From Armigeres subalbatus (taxonomy: Eukaryota; Arthropoda; Insecta; Diptera; Culicidae), in NCBI RefSeq assembly GCF_024139115.2, contig NC_085141.1, forward strand, positions 129,579,822-129,643,821: DNA of 64,000 bases. The letters run 5' to 3'. Position 1 is the first letter of the stretch. Each line of letters opens with the position of its first letter. Position numbers and translations under genes: made by a program. Of this stretch, positions 56,281-64,000 are shown one piece after another. The notes under the pieces are model-generated. The model saw nothing but the letters and a program-made list of their open reading frames with translations, was not told the DNA's origin and made no database searches.

Positions 56281-56760
56281 AGTCCGTTCGGAGTGCCAAC
56301 ACAAATCTGTTTGGATTTGCGGTTCAGAATCACAAAAAGATTACGTTCGGGATGCCAAAAGGATTCCTTTCGAGATAAAAAAAAATTGTTCCGAACCGCA
56401 TAAGAAATTTGTTCGGAATCACATTAAAATTTCGTTCGGGATAAAAAAAATGGTTCCGAACCTCATTAGAAATTTGTTCGGAATCACATTAAAATTTTGT
56501 CCGGATCACGAATTAAACCCGTACCTATTGATTCGTAGAAAGAATTCGTTTGGAATCCCAGAACGGTGCCTTTTTGTAAAGCAGATGGATGCCGTTTGGA
56601 ACTCCACAAAAATACTCTATTCGGAATTCCAAAAAGAATTTCTCTTAGAATCCCGAAAGGATTCCTTGTAAAATCCCAAAAGGTCTCCTTGCGGATTCCC
56701 AATAGGACTCTTTTCGAAATCTTCAAGGATCCTAAAAGGATTCATTCGGATTGACATTTT
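56281..56760. repeat. Degenerate GTTCGGAAT/ATTCCGAA satellite
   Basis: The unit GAAATTTGTTCGGAATCACA with a following TTAAAATT recurs, and ATTCCGAACGG-like sub-units fill the rest with period near 58 then shorter. Open frames on both strands are by-products. Confidence 0.65.
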
Positions 56761-57164
56761 TTTTTAAAGAATTCCAATCACATAAAAGTGAAAGTGAACT
56801 AAATGGCTTTCGTGTCACATAAATTACAATACATCAATTCAATTCTATAGACCAATTCAAATAGCTTGCTAAATTATATCTATACTGCCTGTAGCTTGTG
56901 TATATCTGTTTCATATGTGTAGGAAACCTTGCAAAGATATGACAATTATGTGATTACAGAAAGTATTGTAATAAATAACAGATTTTCGTATACCTAATAG
57001 CGCCTTTCTGTTCCACTTTTTATTGGCATTACATCCCCCACTGGGACATTGTCGCCTCGCAATGTATTGTTCATTACACACTTACTTGGTTATTAGCTGC
57101 GAAGTTTCCAAGTCAAATTACAATTTTTGCATTTGTATATCATAAGACTAACATGATGATACTT

Positions 57165-57305
57165 TTATGCCCAGGGAAGTCTTCAAATTTTCCAACTCGA
57201 AAAATTCCGAGACGACCGGGAATCGAATTCAGCCACCTTCAGCATGGTCTTGCGTTGTAGCCGCGCATCTTACCGCACGGCTGAAGAAGGCCCGCGTCGT
57301 GATTA
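57165..57305 (-). mobile_element. tRNA-derived SINE (Feilai-like)
   Basis: On the minus strand: TTCAGCCGTGCGGTAAGATG then CGCGGCTACAACGCAAGACC, and the B box GAATTCGATTCCCGG. A tail with TCGAGTTGGAAAATTTGAAG and TGGGCATAAAAGTATCAT follows. This is the arrangement of mosquito tRNA-related SINEs. The A-box region is partly degenerate. Confidence 0.7.
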
Positions 57306-57593
57306 TGTTTTTCTTGCATCCCCCTAATTGATTCTGATTGCATCTGATCTCCGATGAGTAATGATTGGCAGGGTATAACGCCTCCCTAGCACACAACAGC
57401 TTAATAATGTTCTTTAGTCTAATAACTGTTCCAGGAAGTGTTAACTCAGAAGTTTAAAATCTCTCAAAACTAGACAAAAATTGTATTCCAACCTAACGGA
57501 GATTACAGTCCTTCAGCCATGATTAAAAAACTAACGGTGTACGCAGTTCGAAATTGCTCAGTCGACGGCGCAGATCATCACATCGATAAATAT

Positions 57594-58260
57594 TTATTGT
57601 ATGCTGTCGAATGCCATTGTTTGTGTAGTTTGAATTGATTTCGCTTTGGCCAAACTAGACAGGAGGTCGTAGCACTTCATCATATCCTTCTGGGTGATAC
57701 CGAATAGAATGCAGACCAACCTGTTGCGCTTGGCGCCTGATATATTTCCGCAACGATGTTCGCCGGAGTATATACATGAAGTATGTACTGTATGCTGAGT
57801 GTATATTCGAAGTTTGGCGGCGGAATATCCCCGTAGATAGACGGAAGGTTTCCTGTGGCGAGCATCCTTGATGGTATGAATACTCGAATGCACCGCCGTT
57901 CTCAAGATCGGTACCAATTGCGTCATAGAGTGTGATCTCAATCTACAGGAGGAAACGCGGAAGTTAGAATAGCTAAATACAAAATTTAAAATTATATTTG
58001 GGCTTCACCGACAGGGTATCGTAAGATAAATTACAATTCCTTACCTAGAAAAAACCGCTAAGCTTTGCAACGGGTAGTATCTTTGCGTAGTTTCCCTTAT
58101 TCAGATTTTTGCTGCTTTTTATGAATACGTCCAGCTTCTTGATGGCTGTCACAAAAGCGAGGAAAGACCGCAAAATTTGCAAATTTGCAAAATTTATTAA
58201 CTACGGGGCCGACCAAGACCAAAATTCACTGAACACCCACGACACAGATCAATGAAATGT
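57594..58260 (-). other. Unidentified gene-like block with a 102-nt intron
   Basis: On the minus strand a donor (TCTAG then GTAAGG, 58044) and acceptor (CCTCCTGTAG ending 57943) bound a 102-nt intron. The upstream part reads AIKKLDVFIKSSKNLNKGNY but hits a stop at the exon end. The downstream part is open in three frames: IEITLYDAIGTDLENGGAFE (95 codons), MTQLVPILRTAVHSSIHTIK (to 57594) and PSIYGDIPPPNFEYTLSIQY. The second has a mitochondrial-presequence look. I recognise none; at least one may be a real exon or a decayed gene. Confidence 0.35.
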
Positions 58261-58617
58261 TTACGAAAGTTACAAAACGGTGATAGAAGAAAGAGGAAAC
58301 AAAAAAAATCAATGCTGCCAGTTATGCACGGAAAAACACACAAAACTGATAACTGACAGGCTGGCTATAGTGTCTTTTCAACTGTATACCTAGAACTCTA
58401 CACACCAATGGAGACTTCAAGCGCAACACCGAAAAAATACAAGTGCCACATCCCGGTTATTAGTTCCTGGTGTTGCTTCACCAACATTATAAGTGAATTT
58501 TACTGACTTTATTGGTATACTTTACCCATAACTATGATGTACCCAAATATGGGTGAATCAAGTACCCATAAATAGGTAAAGGAAACTAAGCGTGTAGGGG
58601 AAAGAAATGGCAGAAAT

Positions 58618-58771
58618 GACGCTTAACTTTTAAAAAGAACATATGTCACCTTTTTTTCATGAATTAATTTGTGTACTGCAATCAAAAGCTATCATATTGG
58701 TCTGTTGATCGCAATATTAAAATTCATTCATTCATTCATGTTTCTTAGGTCATTTTGAAAAAATAAACGAG
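58618..58771. mobile_element. Hairpin family 1 copy, diverged
   Basis: Arms CGCTTAACTTTTAAAAAGAA and a decayed complement (TTAGGTCATTTTGAAAAAAT then AAACGAG). It is clearly the oldest of the copies, with no clean duplication. Confidence 0.65.
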
Positions 58772-59044
58772 AATTTTCAGTGTATACATGAAATCTTAAA
58801 ATAGGTACTTTAAAGTACTTTAAAATTTTAACTCATTAATGGGTTTCTATGTTTCTTTGTGAAGTTTTTTCTTCCGTGTAAGCTGTGTATTCTATGCTGT
58901 CAGTGTGCCGGTTTCGAATAAATTGTGTCTTGGGAGAACATAACCTAGAAAATCGATAGCTTATTTGTTACGAAATAATGATGTCTCATAACTCTTTGAA
59001 TATTTACTATTTTTTGAGAAGTGCCATCATTATGAAACTCAATA

Positions 59045-59319
59045 GTGAACAAGAAGAAAACATTCCCCATCGAATGCAACTTGTTGTAGCAAAATCGATT
59101 CAGGTTTAGTACTAGAAAATTGGCTAATGTTTCAATGTGCACACACATACGCACACACACACACACGGACACACACACGGACAGACAGACATTTGCTCAG
59201 TTTGTCGAGCTGAATCGAATGGTATATAATACTATGGGTCTACAAGCGCTCTATAAAAAGTACGTTTTGGGAGTGAAATGAAAGCCTTTCTGGTACAACT
59301 TTGTTGTACGAGAAAGGCA
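59045..59319. mobile_element. 'CCTTTCTCG' MITE, right-end fragment
   Basis: CCCATCGAATGCAACTTGTT, (CA)n at 59139-59176, TCGAGCTGAATCGAATGGTA and the end TTGTACGAGAAAGGC match the right half of 6800-7330. Confidence 0.65.
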
Positions 59320-59571
59320 AAAACATGAATACATACCTATTAGCGCTTGAACACAATTTCTATCTAAGTTCGAAATACTATGAAACCAAATCCACAACCA
59401 GCAGTAACTAACCAACAGAGGACAGAAGAGACTATCCGTCAATCCCATGGTTGGCTAGCTAGTTTTGTATCGTACAGTACGGTACGTTTTTTCTTCTTGA
59501 AATAATTGGTCGACCATGGCTTCGCCACCTTGGCTGGTCGATAGGAGACATCCTTGGCGATTAAAGCCGTT

Positions 59572-62420
59572 ATTAATTATTTTTCAGATTAAGGTCAAAG
59601 TTGCCTGTGCAGTACATAAAAGTACACACTTAATATTTTTTAACGGGATCTCAGCAAAATGTTAAACTTTTACCGAGTTTCGCACAGCCGTGCCCCAGCA
59701 AACATGTTTTTTGCCGAGATTTCTGTCAAAATTGCTGAAAATCAGCAAATAATTTGCCGAAAATCAGCTAACAAACGTCATTTTTGCCGGGATATCAGTT
59801 TTTATTTTGCCTGGCAGACGGTTGTGCGGATTTCTGCCGAGCTGCAGAATTAAAAACTGAGTGTGTATTATCCATTAGACTCGGTCCATGGCTACACGTC
59901 GCCAACCACGCAGTCTACGGAGGATTCGCAAGTCATCTTCTACCTGATCGATCCACCTTGCCCGCACCTCGCCTTCTTGTGCCCGTCGGATCGTTGTCGA
60001 AAACCACTTTCACCGGATTACTGTCCGACATTCTGGCTACGTGCCCGGTCCACCGCAGTCGTCCGATTTTCGCGGTGTGAACGATGAATGCAACGATGAA
60101 TGCAACTCGTGGTTGATTCGCCTCCATCGCCTTCATCAGTTTGGTACGCCGGCGAGCTCTATTCGATTGGATCGTCTTGCGGAGTTTGAAGTACGTAAGA
60201 TTTCCAGCCACTATGCGTCTCTAAATTTCTCTACTGGTATCATTTTAGGCTGTCACCATTATTGAGCCCAAGTATACGAATTCTTCTACCAACTAGATTT
60301 CGTCACCATCGATGCAAACTCGCGGTGAGTGGCTCACATTGTCTTCTCTTGAACCTCTTTCTTTCACGTACTTCGTCTTCGACGTGTTGATAACTAGTCC
60401 GATCCGCTTAGCTTCCCTTCAGTCTGATGTAAGTTTCCTCCATCTTCGCAAAGTTACGTGCCATAATATCAATGTCGTCAACGAAGCCAAATAGCTGGAC
60501 GGACTTCGTGAAAATCGTACCACTCGTGTCAATCCCTGCCCTTCGTATTACCCCTTCCAAAGCGATGTTGAATAGCAGACATGAAAGACTATCACCTTGC
60601 CGTAACCCTCTGCGCATTTCAAAGGGACTCGAGAAAGCCCCTGAAACTCGAACTACGCACATCACTCGATCCATCGTCGCCTTGATCAAGCGTAGCTGGC
60701 CAGAGCTGGTCTTGATCGATTGTATCATATGCGGCTTTGAAGTCGATGAATAGATGATGTGTGGGCACGTTGTATTCGCGGCATTTCTGCAATATTTGGC
60801 GAATAACGAACACCTGGTCCGTGGTGGAGCGTTCGCTCACGAAACCCGCCTGGTACTTCCTGGTACGAACTCTTTTGCAATTGGTGCTAGCCGACGACTT
60901 AAGAGATTTGGGAGAGTACCTTGTAGGCGGCGTTCAGCAATGTGATTGCGTGGTGATTGCTACAATCCAGCCTATCGCCCTTTGTGTAGATGAAACACAC
61001 GACACCTTCCATTCACTCCTGCGGCAGAACCCCAAACCTTGCTAATTACCCAGTGCAGCGCTCTAACCAGTGCCTCATCACCCTTTTTAAACAACTCTCC
61101 TGATAGTTGATCAAATCCAGAGGCTTTATTGTTTTTCAGCCGGCCGATCTCCTCCTGGATTTCCTGAAGATTCGGAGCCGGAAGTCATATGTCCTGCGCG
61201 CGTGTTCCTAGGTTCATAACCATACCGCCACCTTTGTCTGCCACATCGCCATTCAGGTGTTCTTCGTAGTGCTGCCGCCACCTTTGGATCACCTCACGCT
61301 CGTTCGTGAGAAGGTTCCCGTTTATGTCCTTACACATATCGGGCTGTGTCACGTGGCCCTTACGCGAACGGTTCAACTTCTCATAGAACTTTCGTGCGTT
61401 ATTAGGGCGGTACAGTTGCTCCGTCTCTTCACGGTCTCGATCTTCCTGCTGGCGCTTTTTCCTCCGAAAAATCAAGTTTTGTCTGTTCCGCGCTTGTTTG
61501 TATCGTGTCTCGTTCGCCCTCGTGCGGTGTTGCAGCAATCTCACCCATGCTGCATTTTTCTCCTCAACTAACTACTCATATTCGCCGTCATACCAGTCGT
61601 TTCTCTGATCTTGGGGCACCGTGCCTACCTACACCGTGCCAACTACTGCTTCCAATAGCGGATCGCCAGCCATCTTCAAAAGACGCGGCGCCTAGCTGCT
61701 ATTCCGTTGGGAATGCCACTTCCAGCTGCGCCGCGTATTCTTGGGCTAGTCTACCGTCTTGTAGCCGCCCAATGATTAGCCGCGGCGGACGACTCCGACG
61801 CGTGTTGTACACCGTCGAGAGTTGTGAGCGCAGACATACTGCAACGAGGTAGTGGTCGGATTCAATATTCGTACTGCGGTAAGTGCGTACGTTCGTGATG
61901 TCGGAGAAGAATTTACCGTCGATTAGAACGTAGTCGATTTGGTTTTCCGTTTCTTGATTAGGTGATCTCCATGTGGCCTTGTGGATATTTTTGCGGGGGA
62001 ACAAAATGTTTCGGACCACCATTCCGCGGGAGGCTGCAAAGTTTATGCATTGTTGGCCGTTGTCGTTCAATACAGTATGCAGACTATCCGGTTCAATGAC
62101 CGGTCTATACATTTCCTCCCTTCCTACCTGAGCGTTCATGTCGCCGATGACGAATTTGACGTAACGCAGTGGGCATCCATCGTATGTCTGCTCCAGCTGT
62201 ACAAAGAACGCTTCTATCTCGTCGTCGGGTCTCCCTTCGTGTGGGCAGTGCACGTTGATGATGCCATAATTGAAGAAGGCCTTTTATTCTCAGCTTGCAC
62301 ATCCTTGCGTTGATTGGCTGCCACCCAATCACGCGTTGGCACATCTTGCCCAGAACTATGAAGCCGATTCCCAGCTCGTTGGTGGTGCCACAGCTTTGCT
62401 CGAGGCCCGATTTTCCACAC
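59572..62420 (-). pseudogene. RTE-like LINE, 5'-truncated, endonuclease-RT ORF2 decayed
   Basis: Minus-strand LINE. Endonuclease (about 62420-61700): GFIVLGKMCQRVIGWQPINA, VIGDMNAQVGR, NQIDYVLIDGKFF and STNIESDHYLVAVCLR, giving the RTE-type QIDY and SDHYLV. Linker (61544-61185): NARKFYEKLNRSRKGHVTQ, VIQRWRQHYEEHLNGDV. RT (60840-60408): SERSTTDQVFVIRQILQKCR, HHLFIDFKAAYDTIDQDQLW, GLRQGDSLSCLLFNIALEGV and FVDDIDIMARN. C-terminus (60211-59933): MAGNLTYFKLRKTIQSNRAR, IGRLRWTGHVARMSDSNPVK. Several frameshifts; the 5' end stops near 62420 in the endonuclease. The 3' tail near 59572 is interrupted by a MITE. Confidence 0.8.
59625..59865. mobile_element. 241-bp TA-flanked MITE in the LINE tail
   Basis: The ends CACACTTAATATTTTTTAAC and (other strand) CACACTCAGTTTTTAATTCT, TA at 59623-59624 and 59866-59867. 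Internal GCCGA/AATCAGCAAA motifs. It splits the LINE 3' sequence ACATAAAAG from the next part, by comparison with 63133. Confidence 0.6.
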
Positions 62421-62966
62421 TTTGGGGTCGTTTCGTGACAGTTTCGTGACAGTTTGTGACGGGGGATGGAGGGGGTTCGTCTTATGTGACGTCAATCCAT
62501 AAGAAAAAATCCTGAAAGCATTTTAGGAACAATTTACATTTTAACCCTTTATAAGGCAGACGAATCTAAACAATATATTAACAAAAACAACAATTGACAT
62601 GGTATTAAACTCAAATGTATTTTTGTTATACATTAAACAGTTCAGAAACATTGAAAATTTGCTGGCAATATAGTTGCCACTGCCCGGCAAGCGGGAAAAC
62701 ATTGGTGGCAATATATTTGCCACTGCCCGGCAAGTGGGAAAACAGCTAACAACGAAAATAAATAAATAAAAGATTTTCAAAATTTAGGTTTTACGTAAAA
62801 CCAGTTTTATATATATATAGTAGAGTGGGGCAAGAGTGCGTACTTAGTTTTCAATCAAACATGTGGCCCTAATGAAGCAAGCTTCTGCATATCAAATCAA
62901 TGTCAACGATTTGTATACTATTCTCAAAAATTCTAAAATCAATTGAATTAAAAACGGTAAGCAATA
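62421..62966. other. Spacer with 43-bp tandem pair
   Basis: Two copies of TTGCCACTGCCCGGCAAG (period 43) lie at 62663-62745. From 62825 about 90 bases match the start of the element at 43468. No gene. Confidence 0.5.
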
Positions 62967-63072
62967 CGGGGTTGGACTTTTCTTATACTGTATAATAAAC
63001 ACAATATTTCTATTTGAAATTTTATTTTGTTATATTACACTCAATTTACAGGATAAGAAAAGTTCAACCCCG
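62967..63072. mobile_element. 106-bp foldback MITE, TA duplication
   Basis: The ends CGGGGTTGGACTTTTCTTAT and (other strand) CGGGGTTGAACTTTTCTTAT, TA at 62965-62966 and 63073-63074. Confidence 0.75.
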
Positions 63073-63077
63073 TACTT

Positions 63078-63079
63078 CT

Positions 63080-63110
<31 letters not shown>

Positions 63111-64000
63111 TTATCAGACTGGCCTGTGCTGCACATAAAAGTCTTCTCCATTCAGCTCGGTCCTCGCCTTCTTGTTCCCGTCGGATCGTTGTCGAGAACC
63201 ATTTTCACCGGATTACTGTCCGACATTCTGGCTACGTGCCCGGCCCACCGCAGTCTTCCGATTTTCGCGGTGTGAACGATGGATGGTTCTCCCAACAGCT
63301 GATGCAACTCGTGGTTCATTCGCCTCCTCCACGTACCGTCCGCCATCTGCACCCCACCATAGATGGTACGCAGCACTTTCTTTTCAAAAACTCCCAGTGC
63401 GCGTTGGTCCTCCAAGAGCATCGTCCAGGTCTCGTGCCCGTAGAGAACTACCGGTCTTATAGGAGCATCATTATCGGTCGCGAGCATTTTAATCACCTGC
63501 GCAGCGCTTTCATTTTAGTTTCGTCACTCACTTTCGTATCGGTCACTATTTTCGGCTCTCAATTTGGTTGCTGTATTCCGTACCGGTGACGTTTGACAGT
63601 TGACAGTTCATCAAATAGCAGCGCTCTTATCGCGCTACCAAATTTGGTCACCTGTCAGTCGCGCTACTGTTATAGCAGCGCGATTAATAGCGACCGGTAA
63701 AGTGTCAAGTAATGATACTGCGCTGCCAAACGGCTAAAACTCACCACCGGTAATCTTGCTCTAAGCGTTTTGTAGATAGTCAGTTTGGTACGGCGGCGAA
63801 CTCTATTCGATCGGAGCGTCTTACGGAGTCCAAAGTACGTACGATTTCCAGCCACTATGTGCCTTCGAATTTCTCTGCTGGTATCGTTATCGGCGGTCAC
63901 CAGTGAGCCCAAGTACACGAATTCTTCAACCACCTCGATTTCGTAACCACCGATAGAAACTCGTGGTGGGTGACTTACATTGACCTCTCTTGAGCCTCTT
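63078..64000 (-). pseudogene. RTE-like LINE 3' region, runs off the window
   Basis: The 3' tail is a (TTTA)n run at 63082-63112 (AAAT repeats on the coding strand). The minus-strand frame gives LLEDQRALGVFEKKVLRTIY, IGRLRWAGHVARMSDSNPVK (63496-63170). Beyond the MITE at 63462-63761 comes MVEEFVYLGSLVTADNDTSR, RHIVAGNRTYFGLRKTLRSN (63933-63770). The segment before the tail lacks about 80 bases that are present in the copy at 2026-2501. The upstream part continues to the right of the window. Without the MITE the frame YKTL joins IRPVVLYGHET directly. Confidence 0.8.
63462..63761. mobile_element. 300-bp TA-flanked MITE interrupting an RTE-like LINE
   Basis: The left end GGAGCATCATTATCGGT and right end (other strand) GAGCAAGATTACCGGT, TA at 63460-63461 and 63762-63763. 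The empty site is deduced from the LINE reading frame. Internal GCGCTA/TAGCAGCGC motifs repeat. Confidence 0.8.

Larger units (their letters stand above)
40949..58594. mobile_element. Possible 17.6-kb composite with inverted TACACGCTTA ends
   Basis: The left end CACGCTTACTTCAGTTCACC and right end (other strand) CACGCTTAGTTTCCTTTACC are imperfect inverted repeats next to TA. Both lead into ATATGGGT/ACCCA motifs and then, inward, a shared inverted segment (AGGAACCAATAACCGGGACG near 41974; CCCGGTTATTAGTTCCTGG near 58454). It may be one large element or two opposed copies of a small one. Confidence 0.3.

Noticed and set aside
62541..62560. TTAACCCTTTATAAGGCAG as a second piggyBac-like end
   Set aside because: It begins like the 9.6-kb element's end but diverges after eight bases, and no matching opposite end with TTAA was found nearby.
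63082..63112. (TTTA)n run as an independent microsatellite
   Set aside because: It is the 3' tail of the minus-strand RTE-like LINE, as shown by the adjoining 3'UTR shared with the copies at 2026 and 59572.
1..64000. CRISPR array or prokaryotic defence locus
   Set aside because: The tandem repeats lack spacers of unique sequence between short identical repeats, and all context is eukaryotic transposon DNA with spliceosomal introns.

Overview
The window looks like gene-poor nuclear DNA from a culicine mosquito, most likely Aedes. The basis is a full-length Jockey-clade LINE that I take to be Juan-A (recognition from memory, not a search), R1- and RTE-like LINE fragments, a tRNA-derived SINE of Feilai style, short (about 60-100 nt) introns, and very dense nested AT-rich inverted-repeat elements. 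There is no bacterial, viral or organellar content.

Only two host genes are well supported, both on the minus strand and in the same order of transcription. One is an NDUFV3-like mitochondrial complex I accessory subunit (23220-23522, probably with a 5'UTR intron). The other is a FAM177 family gene split into exon 1 (22449-22652) and exon 2 (16913-17287) by a 5.2-kb intron filled with transposable elements. A 13-base motif is shared by the upstream regions of both genes. Two further blocks (42264-43440 and 57594-58260) have intron-like signals, but I could not identify a product.

Layout: 1-2.8 kb, R1-clade LINE remnants with a nested RTE-like 3' fragment; 3.2-9.5 kb, a TA-flanked inverted-repeat element hosting the Juan-like LINE, which itself hosts a 531-bp MITE; 9.8-16.6 kb, hairpin MITEs, an ORF1-only 'half-LINE', a split MITE and a decayed LINE; 16.9-24.1 kb, the two host genes; 24.3-40 kb, nested DNA elements, including a TAA-flanked element containing a hAT-like element with an 8-bp duplication, and a second hAT copy that serves as an internal 'empty site' control; 45.3-54.9 kb, a 9.6-kb TTAA-flanked element whose arms are long tandem-repeat arrays; 55-64 kb, satellite-like DNA, a SINE and two RTE-like LINE copies on the minus strand.

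The strongest novelty candidate is the 9.6-kb element at 45296-54902. It has piggyBac-style ends (TTAA duplication, termini starting CCC) but Foldback-like architecture: one inverted repeat family of about 133 bp (about 11 copies in the right arm) and one direct array of about 140 bp (about 16 copies), with at least five other transposons nested inside. Many element boundaries here were fixed by reading target-site duplications and, in several cases, by reconstructing the interrupted host element. No searches or folding programs were run; family names are inferred from motifs, duplication size and memory.
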